From assembly GCF_000423285.1 (NCBI RefSeq), contig NZ_AUHR01000003.1:62001-126000 (forward strand): 64,000 bases of DNA. The letters are read 5' to 3'. The notes beneath the pieces were generated by a model that saw only the letters and a program-made list of their open reading frames with translations, ran no database searches and had not been told where the DNA came from. Positions 28,517-37,924 of this stretch are shown here, one piece after another (the first letter of the stretch is position 1; each line of letters begins with the position of its first letter). The stretch is from Laribacter hongkongensis DSM 14985 (GTDB taxonomy: Bacteria > Pseudomonadota > Gammaproteobacteria > Burkholderiales > Aquaspirillaceae). Made by a program: the position numbers and the translations under genes.

Positions 28517-29569
28517 ATGAACTACTCCATCAGTGTTTTGTTCCGCTTGATTCCATTGGCAATGGGGGCGATCTGCCTCGGCCTCGGACTGTACGTACTC
28601 GACGGCCCGCCGGATGCCAACCATTTCGTGGCCGGGCATGTACTCGTTTCGCTGGCGGCCATCTGCTTTGCCCTGTTCACCACGGCGGCCACCATCATCC
28701 GCCAGCTGACCAAAACCTATAACACGTTCTGGCTGGTCATGCTGCCGCTGCTGGGCTATATCGTCGGCCTGCTGACGATCGTCTGGGGGCTGGACATCAT
28801 CGCGCGTGGCGACCTGCCGCCTTATGTTGTCGCGGGTCATGTGGTGTTCGGCGTCGGGCTGATTACCCTGTGTGTCACCACGGTGGCCGCTTCGTCCTCC
28901 CGGTTCACGCTGATTCCGCTCAACAGCGGCCGGCCGGACGGGGAGCCCGGCGCTCCGGGTGCCTATCCGGCCTCCGTGGGCTGGCTCCTGATCGCCGTGC
29001 CGGTGGTCTGTTCACTGACAGGCTACGTCTGGGCCCTCGGCCTGCTGGCCAGAGGGGCTGATGATCCGGGCTTTTATGTGGCCGGACACGTCCTGTTCGG
29101 GCTATCGACCATCTGCACCTGCCTGATTGCCCTGGTGGCTACCGTGGTGCGCCAGGTCCGGAACCAGTACCGCAAAAGCGAGCGCAGCTTCTGGATCTGG
29201 CTGGTCATCGTCCTTGGGCTGGCTGACATCATTTTCGGCATTGCCGTGCTGGTTGACTCTCCCGCCAGTTTTCATGTGGCACCGGGGCTCATCCTGATCG
29301 GCATCGGCATGATCTGTTTCAGCATCCTGTCCAAGGTGCTGCTGCTGGGACTGGTATGGCGTGCCAGATTCGCCCTCGCCAACCGGGTGCCGATCCTGCC
29401 GGTGATGACGGCGCTGGCCTGCCTGTTCCTGTCGGCGTTTGTTTTTGAGGCCGGCGACCTGTCTGCGGCCTACTTCATCCCGGCGCGGGTGCTGGTCGGC
29501 CTCGGGGCAGTGTGCTTTACCCTGTTCTCGATCGTGTCGATCCTTGAGGCCGGTACTTCCGGTGACTAG
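28517..29569 (+). CDS. polytopic membrane protein built of repeats (DUF2776-like)
   Basis: 350 residues with about ten hydrophobic helices. The protein is made of repeated units: the motif F/Y-x-VAGHVL-x-x-L-x-x-IC recurs as NHFVAGHVLVSLAAIC, PYVVAGHVVFGVGLIT and FYVAGHVLFGLSTIC, with weaker copies FHVAPGLILIGIGMIC and YFIPARVLVGLGAVC, spaced about 65-80 residues. The membership in DUF2776 is from memory of that family's size and look and should be checked. Function unknown; no catalytic residues evident apart from the repeated buried His. Its TAG overlaps the stop codon of the convergent binding-protein gene. Confidence 0.75.
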   Translation: MNYSISVLFRLIPLAMGAICLGLGLYVLDGPPDANHFVAGHVLVSLAAICFALFTTAATIIRQLTKTYNTFWLVMLPLLGYIVGLLTIVWGLDIIARGDLPPYVVAGHVVFGVGLITLCVTTVAASSSRFTLIPLNSGRPDGEPGAPGAYPASVGWLLIAVPVVCSLTGYVWALGLLARGADDPGFYVAGHVLFGLSTICTCLIALVATVVRQVRNQYRKSERSFWIWLVIVLGLADIIFGIAVLVDSPASFHVAPGLILIGIGMICFSILSKVLLLGLVWRARFALANRVPILPVMTALACLFLSAFVFEAGDLSAAYFIPARVLVGLGAVCFTLFSIVSILEAGTSGD

Positions 29570-30363
29570 CGGGCAGGGGGAACCGGCTTGCCGTAGATGT
29601 CGTGACTGAAGTACTTCTTCCGGATGCTGTCATAGCGACCGTCGGCGCGGATCTGTCCGATGGCTGCATTGAGGGCAGTCTGCAATGCCGCATTGCCCTT
29701 GCGTACCGCGATGCCGGCTCCCTCGCCAAAATAGGCCGGATCGTCAAAAGCCGGGCCGACGAAGGTGAACTTCGGAGTCGTGCCCGGCCGGGACAGATAA
29801 GCCTCTCCGGCCAGGGCATCAACGAAAACGCCGGCCAGCCGGCCTGCGGCCAGGTCATCCAGGGCCGAGGTGATGCGGGGATAGGCGACTATCTCGGCAC
29901 CGCAGCTGCCCCAGTAACTGCGCGCAAAGCGCTGCTGGGTGGAACCGAGCAGGGTGCCGATGCGCTTGCCCCGGAAGCTGCCGACGGCGGTATCGGTGCC
30001 GGGTGCTGCCAGCATGCGCGACGGCAGCCGGTAATACCTGTCGGTAAAGTCCACGGCCTTGCGGCGCTCGGCCGTGATCGACATGGATGACAGGATGGCG
30101 TCGAACTTGTTGGCATTCAGGGCCGGGATCAGGCCGTCCCAGTCCTGTGGCACGATCAGGCACTGGCGTTGCATGGCATCACACAGGGCATTGGCAATGT
30201 CGACGTCGAATCCCTGCAACTGGCCATCGCGGCCGAACGAGGCAAACGGTGGGTAATTGCCGTCAATACCGAAGCGAAGCCACTCTGCGGCAGCGGTCTG
30301 GCTGCCGCACCACAGCCCGAGCAGCAGCAGAAAACGGCAAAGGAGGCGGGCAGCGGGTGTCAT
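29566..30363 (-). CDS. amino-acid ABC transporter periplasmic binding protein (family 3)
   Basis: 265 residues from ATG 30363; ATG 30375 is an alternative. A signal peptide (about residues 1-26, cut near QTAAA) precedes the family-3 binding-protein fold: LRFGIDGNYPPFASFGRDG, GFDVDIANALCDAM, WDGLIPALNANKFDAILSSMSIT and RKAVDFTDRYY. That set is typical of HisJ/ArtJ/LAO-type proteins binding basic or polar amino acids. No permease or ATPase gene is next to it, so it is an orphan that must work with a transporter encoded elsewhere. Convergent with the preceding gene, with overlapping stops. Confidence 0.88.
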   Translation of the reverse strand: MTPAARLLCRFLLLLGLWCGSQTAAAEWLRFGIDGNYPPFASFGRDGQLQGFDVDIANALCDAMQRQCLIVPQDWDGLIPALNANKFDAILSSMSITAERRKAVDFTDRYYRLPSRMLAAPGTDTAVGSFRGKRIGTLLGSTQQRFARSYWGSCGAEIVAYPRITSALDDLAAGRLAGVFVDALAGEAYLSRPGTTPKFTFVGPAFDDPAYFGEGAGIAVRKGNAALQTALNAAIGQIRADGRYDSIRKKYFSHDIYGKPVPPAR

Positions 30364-30531
30364 GGCAGGACTCATCGGTCGGGACGTGGATAACAGGCAG
30401 TATCCTGGCATGAGGCGCTGCAATCGAACACCCCGACACCTGTTTATGCAAAAAGCAGTTTATAGCAACAAAGAATATGCATTATGTGCCATTGAATAAC
30501 CGGTTTTTGGCAATAGATACTAAAGAATGAT

Positions 30532-30550
30532 TGTCTCGTGAAACGAGATA
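30532..30550. promoter_or_regulatory. palindrome upstream of the GDH-180 gene
   Basis: TGTCTCGT GAA ACGAGATA, 7 of 8 pairs around a three-base centre, about 150 bases before the gdhB ATG in the divergent space between the binding-protein gene and gdhB. Looks like a dimeric-regulator operator; the regulator is unknown. Confidence 0.35.
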
Positions 30551-30698
30551 CAGGCAACATCCACAATTGACGGTTATGTAATGCTGCGTCGCAAACACGG
30601 ATTAAGCGTGTCAGGGCAGCGTCTAGAATCATCCGTTTGCCGGCCACAAGCCGGCAGGCAATTCACACTTGCAAGCCACTGCATCCCACGAGGAGATC

Positions 30699-33600
30699 AT
30701 GTCTCTGAACAAACAGCATGAGCTGGCCGCCCTGATTGCGGCAATCGACGATGTTGCACGCCAGACCCTGCCGGCCGCAGAAGCCGACCGGATGGCGACC
30801 ATCTTTGCCGCCTATTTCGAAGAGGCAGAGGCTGCCGATCTCAAGCGTGCTGCCGCACCGGACCTGTACGGTGCCGTCATGGCCCATCTGGATTTCGGCC
30901 GTGTGCGCCAGCCCGGTATTGCCAAAGTGCGGCTGTACAACCCGGATCTCGAACGTCACGGATGGCATTCCACCCATACCGTCATCGAGATCGTCAACGA
31001 CGACATGCCGTTCCTGATCGACTCGCTGGCCATGCTGCTGGCGCGTCACAACCTGGCCCTGCACCTGCTGGTGCATCCGGTACTGGCTGTCAGCCGCAAC
31101 GCTGCGGGTGAGGCCGTTGACATCCACCGTGGCACCGACCGCTCCCTGCCGCTTGAATCCTTCATCCATGCCCAGATCGACCGCATCAGCGATCCGGCCC
31201 AGCTGGCCGCTCTCGAGGCCGAGCTGAACGCCGTGCTCAAGGCCATCCGGGCCACCGTCAGCGACGAACCGTCGATGCGCGCCGAGCTGGCCGGGCTGCA
31301 AGCAGAGCTCGCCCGCCGTCCGGGCTGCGAAGAAGAGTCCGCCTTCCTCGGCTGGCTGGGTGAAGGCAACTTCCTGCTGATGGGCTTTTGCGATTACGAC
31401 CTGACCGAACGCGATGGCCAGGACGCCCTGCGCATCATCCGGGAAAGCGGGCTGGGCATCCTGCGCGACCAGGGCGACAAGCAGTTTTCCGAGAGCTTCT
31501 CGGGCCTGCCCGAAAGCATGAAGCAGCGCGCACGCGAGCCGCAGCCGCTGGTGCTGAACAAGTCGCAGTCCCTGTCGCGCATCCACCGCTCGGCCCACCT
31601 CGACTTCATCGCGGTCAAAAAGTTTGACGCTGCCGGCCAGGTGGTGGGCGAGCGCCGCCTGCTCGGCCTTTACACCGCCCGCGCCTATCATGCCTCGCCC
31701 AAGGACATTCCGATCCTGCGGCAGAAGATTGCCGAAGTGGTGCGCCTGTGCGATTTCGTCGAGGGTGGCTACAAGGCCAAGACCCTCAACTTCGTGCTGG
31801 AAACTTATCCGCGCGACGAGCTCTTCGAAATCCCGGTCGAGGCGCTTTACGACACGGCGCTGGGCCTCGTCAACCTGCAAGAGCGGCCGCGCGTGCGGCT
31901 CTTTGCCCGCACCGACATCTTCCATCGCTACGTCAGCTGCCTCGTTTTCCTGCCGCGCGACAGTTTCAATACCGAGCTGCGGGTCAAGGTCGAGCAGCTG
32001 CTGCTCAAGGCCTTCAACGGCTCGGCCTGCGAATTTTCCGTTGCCGTGGCCGATGCCAACCTGGCGCGGGTGCACTACATCGTGACCACGCAAAGCGCCA
32101 CGCTGCCGGCCTATGATGCCGACGCCATTGAAGCCGACGTGGCCCGTCTGGCCCGTGGCTGGACCGACGAACTGCGCCAGCAACTGGTCGAGGCGCACGG
32201 TGAAGAAGGCGGCAACCACCTGTTCAGCCAGTACCAGGCTGCGTTCCCGGTGGCCTATCGCGACGAGTTTTCGCCGCGCGCCGCCGCACCGGACGTACGC
32301 AAGCTGGAAACCCTGACCGAAGCCGAGCCGCTGGCCGTCAAGCTTTACCGCCCGCTGTCCCGTTCGCGTGGTGCTGCCAGCTGGCACCTGAAAGCCTTCC
32401 GCCTTGGCGAGCCGGTCAGCCTGTCGCGCAGCCTGCCGGTGCTGGAAAACCTTGGCGTCAGCGTGCAGGACGAGCATCCGTACCGGATCGTCCGCGCTGA
32501 CGGCACGCATCTGTGGATCAACGACTTCGGACTGGAAGTGTCGGCCGATGCGCTGGAAAACGATGCCGTGCGGGAAAACCTGCAAGACGTGCTGATGGCC
32601 ATCCATCGCGGCCAGAGTGAAAACGACGGCTTCAACCGCCTGGCCATCGCCTGCGGGCTTGACTGGCGTGAAATCACCCTCGTCCGGGCGCTGGCCAAGT
32701 ACCTGCGCCAGGCCGGGCTGACCTTCAGCCAGCAGTATGTCGAGCAGTGTGTCGCCGGCTATCCGTCCATTACCGCCCGGCTGGTGGCGTTGTTCCATGC
32801 CCGCCTGAACCCGGCCCGTGCCAATCCGGCCGAAGCCGAGCGCCTGCTGGCGGAAATCCGCGAAGCGCTGGCGACGGTGGCCAACCTCGACGAAGACCGC
32901 ATCCTCAACGGCTTCCTGACCGTGGTGCTGGCGATCCGCCGTACCAACTACTTCCAGCAGAAGGACGGCGTGGTCAAACCATACATGTCGTTCAAGCTGG
33001 AATCGCACGCCATTCCTTTCCTGCCGGAACCGAAGCCGCTGTTTGAAATCTGGGTGTACGGTACCCGCGTCGAGGGCGTCCACCTGCGCGGCAGCAAGGT
33101 CGCCCGTGGCGGCCTGCGCTGGTCTGACCGCATGGAGGATTTCCGTACCGAAGTGCTGGGGCTGGTGAAGGCCCAGATGGTCAAGAACTCGGTCATCGTG
33201 CCGCAGGGTTCCAAGGGTGGTTTCGTCTGCAAGCAGCTGCCACCGGCCTCCGACCGCGAAGCCTGGCTGGCTGAAGGCATTGCCTGCTACAAGACCTTCA
33301 TTTCCGGCCTGCTGGACGTGACCGACAACCTGGTGAACGGCAAGATCGTGCCGCCGGTGGACGTGGTGCGTCTGGACGAGGATGACCCGTACCTGGTGGT
33401 GGCGGCCGACAAGGGCACGGCCAGTTTCTCCGACATCGCCAACGGTGTGTCGGCCGAATACGGCTTCTGGCTCGGTGATGCCTTTGCTTCCGGTGGCTCG
33501 CAAGGCTACGACCACAAGAAAATGGGCATTACCGCCCGTGGTGCCTGGGAGTCGGTCAAGCGTCACTTCCGTCATCTGGGCCGTGACATCCAGCGCGAGG

Positions 33601-35495
33601 ACTTTACCGTCATCGGCATCGGCGACATGTCCGGCGACGTGTTCGGCAACGGCATGTTGCTTTCCGAACATATCCGCCTGATTGCTGCCTTCGACCACCG
33701 CCACATTTTCATTGATCCGGCTCCGGATGCTGCCGTGAGCTTTGCCGAACGCGCCCGCCTGTTTGCCTTGCCGCGTTCCAGCTGGGCCGATTACAACCCG
33801 GAGCTGATCTCGGCCGGCGGCGGCGTGTTCCCGCGCAGCGCCAAGTCGATCGAACTGTCGCCGCAAGTGCGGGCCTGGCTCAAGACCGAGCGCGACAGCA
33901 TGGCGCCGCTGGAGCTGATCCATGCCATCCTCAAGGCCGAAGCAGACCTGCTGTACAACGGTGGCATCGGCACCTACATCAAGGCCAGCACCGAAACCCA
34001 TGCCGACGCGCGCGACCGCGCCAACGACGGTCTGCGGGTGGATGGCTGCGACCTGAACGTGCGGGTGGTGGGCGAGGGCGGCAACCTGGGTTGCACCCAG
34101 CGCGGTCGCATCGAGTTTGCCCGCAAGGGCGGCCTGATCTGCACCGATGCCATCGACAACTCGGCCGGCGTCGACTGCTCGGACCACGAGGTCAACATCA
34201 AGATCCTGCTGGGTTCGGTCATCCAGTCCGGCGACATGACGCTCAAGCAGCGCAATGACCTGCTGGCGGAAATGACGGATGAAGTCGGGCAGCTGGTGTT
34301 GCGCAACAACTACCTGCAAACCGAGATCCTGGCGGTCAATCGCGCCAACGCGATGAACATGCTCAACGCCCAGCAGCGCATGATCGGCCACCTGGAAAAA
34401 ACCGGTGAGCTCAACCGCCAGATCGAGTTCCTGCCATCCGATGACGAGATCAACGAACGGCGCCTGGCCAAGTGCGGCCTGACCACGCCGGAAGTTGCCG
34501 TCCTGCTGGCCTACAGCAAGATTTCGCTCGACAAGGCACTGCTGGCTTCGGACCTGCCGGACGATACCGACTTTACACCGGTGCTGGTGGACTACTTCCC
34601 GCACCCCTTGCAGACCCGCTTTGGCGAAGCGATGAAATCGCATCACCTGCGGCGCGAAATCATTGCCAACCAGCTGGCCAACCGGGTGGTCAACCGCATG
34701 GGCGCGACTTTCGTGTTCCGCATGCAGGAAGAAACCAACCTGCCGGTTGACGTGATCTGCCGTGCCTTCTGGGCGGCTGACCGGATTTTCGGTGCCGAAA
34801 CTGTCTGGCGCGAAATCGAAGCGCTGGACAACGTGGTGCCGGCTGACCTTCAGGTCGAACTGATGGTCGAGCTGCGGACCCTGGTCGAGCGTGCCGTCCG
34901 CTGGCTGCTGCGCAACCGCAAGGGACATGCCAGTGTGGCCGAGGCCGTGGCGCTGTATCAGGATGCGGCCCGGACCCTGCTGGCCTCCTTGCCGGAGCTG
35001 GTGCCGTCGCACCTCTATACCCGTGCGACTGCCCGCCAGCTGGCCTGGATCGAGGACAGCGTGCCGGAGCGGCTGGCGATGATGCTGGCGCGGCTGGAAT
35101 ACGTGCCGGCCTTCTTCGATGTGACCGAACTGTCACGCAAGACCGGCATCGAACTGGCGGTAGCAGCCCGTGCCTATTACACGCTGGGCCGCGAGCTGGA
35201 TCTGGACTGGCTGGCGCAGGCGATTACCCGCCTGCCGCGGGACAACCGCTGGCAGTCTCTGGCCCGTACGGCATTGCGTGACGATCTTTATCGCTTGCAC
35301 AGTGACCTGGCGACGGCTGCCCTGGGGTGCCCGACGTGCGATGCGGCGGATTACGTGACGCCGTGGCTGGCCGGACGTGATGTTGCGCTGGCTGCGGTCC
35401 GGCAGACGCTGGCCGAGCTGCGCGGTTATGCGCAGCTTGATCTGGCCATGCTGTCGGCCGGCATGCGGGAAATTGCCAACCAGTTGATGAACTAA
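30699..35495 (+). CDS. gdhB: NAD-specific glutamate dehydrogenase, GDH-180 type
   Basis: 1598 residues, the size of the ~180-kDa NAD-GDH class known from Streptomyces clavuligerus and Pseudomonas aeruginosa. Oxidatively deaminates glutamate to 2-oxoglutarate in catabolism. The first ~700 residues form the family's regulatory N-terminal region; the catalytic core is in the middle with RGGLRWSDRMEDFRTEVLGL, the Lys-rich PQGSKGGFVCKQ and the nucleotide-domain part IGIGDMSGDVFGNGML. ATG 30699 has AGGAG at 30691-30695. A GC-driven open frame of 1449 codons covers the opposite strand but is an artefact. In arginine- and proline-using cells it drains glutamate into the TCA cycle. Confidence 0.96.
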   Translation: MSLNKQHELAALIAAIDDVARQTLPAAEADRMATIFAAYFEEAEAADLKRAAAPDLYGAVMAHLDFGRVRQPGIAKVRLYNPDLERHGWHSTHTVIEIVNDDMPFLIDSLAMLLARHNLALHLLVHPVLAVSRNAAGEAVDIHRGTDRSLPLESFIHAQIDRISDPAQLAALEAELNAVLKAIRATVSDEPSMRAELAGLQAELARRPGCEEESAFLGWLGEGNFLLMGFCDYDLTERDGQDALRIIRESGLGILRDQGDKQFSESFSGLPESMKQRAREPQPLVLNKSQSLSRIHRSAHLDFIAVKKFDAAGQVVGERRLLGLYTARAYHASPKDIPILRQKIAEVVRLCDFVEGGYKAKTLNFVLETYPRDELFEIPVEALYDTALGLVNLQERPRVRLFARTDIFHRYVSCLVFLPRDSFNTELRVKVEQLLLKAFNGSACEFSVAVADANLARVHYIVTTQSATLPAYDADAIEADVARLARGWTDELRQQLVEAHGEEGGNHLFSQYQAAFPVAYRDEFSPRAAAPDVRKLETLTEAEPLAVKLYRPLSRSRGAASWHLKAFRLGEPVSLSRSLPVLENLGVSVQDEHPYRIVRADGTHLWINDFGLEVSADALENDAVRENLQDVLMAIHRGQSENDGFNRLAIACGLDWREITLVRALAKYLRQAGLTFSQQYVEQCVAGYPSITARLVALFHARLNPARANPAEAERLLAEIREALATVANLDEDRILNGFLTVVLAIRRTNYFQQKDGVVKPYMSFKLESHAIPFLPEPKPLFEIWVYGTRVEGVHLRGSKVARGGLRWSDRMEDFRTEVLGLVKAQMVKNSVIVPQGSKGGFVCKQLPPASDREAWLAEGIACYKTFISGLLDVTDNLVNGKIVPPVDVVRLDEDDPYLVVAADKGTASFSDIANGVSAEYGFWLGDAFASGGSQGYDHKKMGITARGAWESVKRHFRHLGRDIQREDFTVIGIGDMSGDVFGNGMLLSEHIRLIAAFDHRHIFIDPAPDAAVSFAERARLFALPRSSWADYNPELISAGGGVFPRSAKSIELSPQVRAWLKTERDSMAPLELIHAILKAEADLLYNGGIGTYIKASTETHADARDRANDGLRVDGCDLNVRVVGEGGNLGCTQRGRIEFARKGGLICTDAIDNSAGVDCSDHEVNIKILLGSVIQSGDMTLKQRNDLLAEMTDEVGQLVLRNNYLQTEILAVNRANAMNMLNAQQRMIGHLEKTGELNRQIEFLPSDDEINERRLAKCGLTTPEVAVLLAYSKISLDKALLASDLPDDTDFTPVLVDYFPHPLQTRFGEAMKSHHLRREIIANQLANRVVNRMGATFVFRMQEETNLPVDVICRAFWAADRIFGAETVWREIEALDNVVPADLQVELMVELRTLVERAVRWLLRNRKGHASVAEAVALYQDAARTLLASLPELVPSHLYTRATARQLAWIEDSVPERLAMMLARLEYVPAFFDVTELSRKTGIELAVAARAYYTLGRELDLDWLAQAITRLPRDNRWQSLARTALRDDLYRLHSDLATAALGCPTCDAADYVTPWLAGRDVALAAVRQTLAELRGYAQLDLAMLSAGMREIANQLMN

Positions 35496-35509
35496 CACCT
35501 GACAGTGTG

Positions 35510-35545
35510 AAAACCCCCGGCAGACAAGGCTGCCGGGGGTTTTGT
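35510..35545 (+). terminator. terminator after gdhB
   Basis: AAAACCCCCGGCA / TGCCGGGGGTTTT (35510-35522 with 35531-35543), eight-base loop, ending in TTTTGTTTT. A strong rho-independent terminator 15 bases after the stop. Confidence 0.92.
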
Positions 35546-35590
35546 TTTACCTGGCGGAACCGTTTGTTAAGACAATTACCTTGATTTTTT

Positions 35591-35608
35591 GTAAGTATGT
35601 ACACTTAC
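35591..35608. promoter_or_regulatory. palindrome upstream of gdhA
   Basis: GTAAGT-ATGTAC-ACTTAC, six-base arms around a six-base centre, in the AT-rich ~250 bases between the gdhB terminator and gdhA. Candidate operator only. Confidence 0.35.
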
Positions 35609-35796
35609 TGACCTGGATCAATATTCCTGACAAATAATGAACCCTAACATCCACGCCAACTGACGATGTCATTATCGCGGCTTGTGCACCATTGAATGCA
35701 GGTCTGGCGCCAGGTGTCGGGTCATTGTCGCCCCGGTTTTTTCCTTTGCCGCTTCGGCGGCAGCCTTTATCTGTCACTATCTTCAGGAGTAATTTC

Positions 35797-37140
35797 ATGA
35801 CCCGACTGGCCTCGGTAGAGCATTTTCTGCAACCTTTGCACCAGCGTTACCAGTACGAACCGGAATACATGCAGGCCGTGCGCGAGGTGCTGACCTCACT
35901 GTGGCCCTTCCTTGACGCCAATCCGCGTTATACCGAACAAGGCCTGCTGGAACGCCTGGTCGAACCCGAGCGCGTGATCCAGTTCCGCGTTTCGTGGGTG
36001 GATGACGCCGGCCGCGTGCAGGTCAACCGTGCCTGGCGCGTACAGTTCAATTCGGCCATCGGCCCCTTCAAGGGCGGCATGCGCTTTCACCCCTCGGTCA
36101 ACCTGTCCATCCTCAAGTTCCTCGGTTTCGAGCAGACCTTCAAGAATGCGCTGACCACGCTGCCGATGGGCGGTGGCAAGGGCGGGGCGGATTTTGATCC
36201 CAAGGGCAAGAGCGACGGCGAGATCATGCGCTTCTGCCAGGCGCTGATCACCGAGCTGTACCGTCATCTGGGCCCGGACACTGACGTTCCGGCCGGTGAC
36301 ATCGGCGTGGGAGGCCGCGAAGTCGGCTTCATGGCCGGCATGATGAAAAAGCTGTCGAACCAGACCGGCTGTGTGTTTACCGGCAAGGGCCTGTCGTTCG
36401 GCGGCAGCCTGATGCGTCCGGAAGCCACCGGTTACGGCCTGATCTACTTCACTGATGCCATGCTGGCCCGCCACGGCATGTCGCTGGATGGCATGACGGT
36501 ATCGGTGTCCGGCTCGGGCAACGTGGCACAGTTTGCCATCGACAAGGCCATGCAGCGCGGCGCCCGGGTGGTGACGGCGTCTGACAGCAACGGTACCGTG
36601 GTTGATCCGCAAGGCTTTACCCCGGAAAAACTGGCTGCGCTGGCCGAAGTGAAAAACCATCGCTATGGCCGGATCGAGGATTACGCCAACCAGCTGGGTC
36701 TGGACTACCTGCCGGGTTGCCAGCCGTGGGTCGTGCCGGTGGACGTGGCCCTGCCGTGCGCCACCCAGAACGAACTGGATCTCGATGCCGCCCGTACCCT
36801 GATTGCCAATGGCGTGCGTGCCGTGGCCGAAGGCGCCAACATGCCGACGACCCTGGCTGCAACCGGGGCTTTCCTGGATGCCGGCGTGCTGTTTGCACCG
36901 GGCAAGGCCGCCAATGCCGGCGGGGTGGCGACTTCGGGTCTGGAAATGGCGCAGAACGCGGCCCGTCTGGGCTGGAAGGCCGAAGATGTCGACCAGCGCC
37001 TGAACAACATCATGCTGGACATTCACGCTTCGTGTGAACGCTTTGGCAGCGGTGGTGACCAGGTCAACTACGTGACGGGCGCCAACATTGCCGGCTTCGT
37101 CAAGGTGGCCGATGCCATGCTGGCACAAGGGGTTCTGTAA
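35797..37140 (+). CDS. gdhA: NADP-type glutamate dehydrogenase
   Basis: 447 residues, the exact size of the E. coli hexameric assimilatory enzyme. Catalyses 2-oxoglutarate + NH4+ to glutamate. Active-site segments: GPFKGGMRFHPSVNLSILKF, the catalytic Lys in LPMGGGKGG(A)DFDPKGKS, and the dinucleotide site VSGSGNVAQFA. ATG 35797 follows TTCAGGAG at proper spacing; the longer frame from 35692 is not needed. NADP preference is inferred from the family. Lies directly behind the catabolic GDH-180 gene but has its own upstream region, so the two opposing activities can be controlled separately. Confidence 0.95.
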   Translation: MTRLASVEHFLQPLHQRYQYEPEYMQAVREVLTSLWPFLDANPRYTEQGLLERLVEPERVIQFRVSWVDDAGRVQVNRAWRVQFNSAIGPFKGGMRFHPSVNLSILKFLGFEQTFKNALTTLPMGGGKGGADFDPKGKSDGEIMRFCQALITELYRHLGPDTDVPAGDIGVGGREVGFMAGMMKKLSNQTGCVFTGKGLSFGGSLMRPEATGYGLIYFTDAMLARHGMSLDGMTVSVSGSGNVAQFAIDKAMQRGARVVTASDSNGTVVDPQGFTPEKLAALAEVKNHRYGRIEDYANQLGLDYLPGCQPWVVPVDVALPCATQNELDLDAARTLIANGVRAVAEGANMPTTLAATGAFLDAGVLFAPGKAANAGGVATSGLEMAQNAARLGWKAEDVDQRLNNIMLDIHASCERFGSGGDQVNYVTGANIAGFVKVADAMLAQGVL

Positions 37141-37283
37141 CCATCACAAAACAGGTAAGTATTTTTTCCGTTTATACCTTTCATTGTGAATAGAATGCCG
37201 CCGCCGGATTGAGGGTCGGAGTGGTCAGACCTAAAACCAGAGAATCATCACGTTCGTGGTGATGTTTATGGAAGGTGCTGATC

Positions 37284-37766
37284 ATGAAGACTTGCAGATT
37301 CTGGCGGCGGACAGCTGGTGCCGCTGTCGTGTTGGGTTTGTCCACACTGGCGTTGACGGCAACGGCTGACGGGCTGCCGGTCAACCAGCAGGCGTGGCAG
37401 GAACAGGCTGCCGAATACTACGGCCCGCTGCATTCATCGTTTGGTTCACCGCACAACCTGATCGAAGCAGACCAGATTTACGATGTGACCATCGGTCCGA
37501 ACGGCATGGCGGCAACTTCTGGCCTGACCGGTACGCTGGATGTGGTCAAGGGATCGAAAGTTTACGGTTTCCGGATCACCAACCAGAGCAACCAGCCGGT
37601 GCCGGTGATGCTGAAGGGAATGGATAAACCGATCGTGGTTGCCATGCCCGGGCAGAATACTTATTTTGCCTGGTCGTTTGATACTTGGAACACCAATCCC
37701 AACGCTCTTGTGCTGGGTAGCTCGTCCGTACCGATCTATATCGCTCCCGAACCGTACAACACATGA
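37284..37766 (+). CDS. exported protein of unknown function
   Basis: 160 residues. A signal peptide (Arg-rich start, hydrophobic AAVVLGLSTLALTATADG) is followed by a small, probably all-beta domain with VYGFRITNQSNQPVPVML, reminiscent of a cupredoxin- or fibronectin-like fold that binds partners through exposed edges; no copper ligand set is apparent, so this is only an impression. ATG 37284 with GGAAGG about ten bases upstream. A small hairpin (CATCAC / GTGATG) lies just before the ribosome site. Followed by a strong terminator, so it is a single-gene unit. Confidence 0.65.
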   Translation: MKTCRFWRRTAGAAVVLGLSTLALTATADGLPVNQQAWQEQAAEYYGPLHSSFGSPHNLIEADQIYDVTIGPNGMAATSGLTGTLDVVKGSKVYGFRITNQSNQPVPVMLKGMDKPIVVAMPGQNTYFAWSFDTWNTNPNALVLGSSSVPIYIAPEPYNT

Positions 37767-37806
37767 TGTGCCTGCGCCTGTCCGGGCATGCCCATCCGGA
37801 TTTGCG

Positions 37807-37834
37807 GACCACCGTTGCCCCGGTGGTCTTTTTT
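37807..37834 (+). terminator. terminator after the exported protein
   Basis: GACCACC (37807-37813) with GGTGGTC (37822-37828), eight-base loop, then CTTTTTT. Rho-independent terminator. Confidence 0.85.
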
Positions 37835-37924
37835 CATGGATGTATTCCGGCAGGCATCACGATTTACATGTGATTCGGCGCACGCTCATAATCCGCGCTT
37901 TGGTTGTCGCAGGAGAAAGCCTTC

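Noticed and set aside
30663-35012. A 1449-codon open frame on the minus strand
   Set aside because: It lies exactly antisense to the GDH-180 gene, has a low-complexity His/Gln/Arg-rich translation, and no domain. It results from GC-biased third positions of the real gene.
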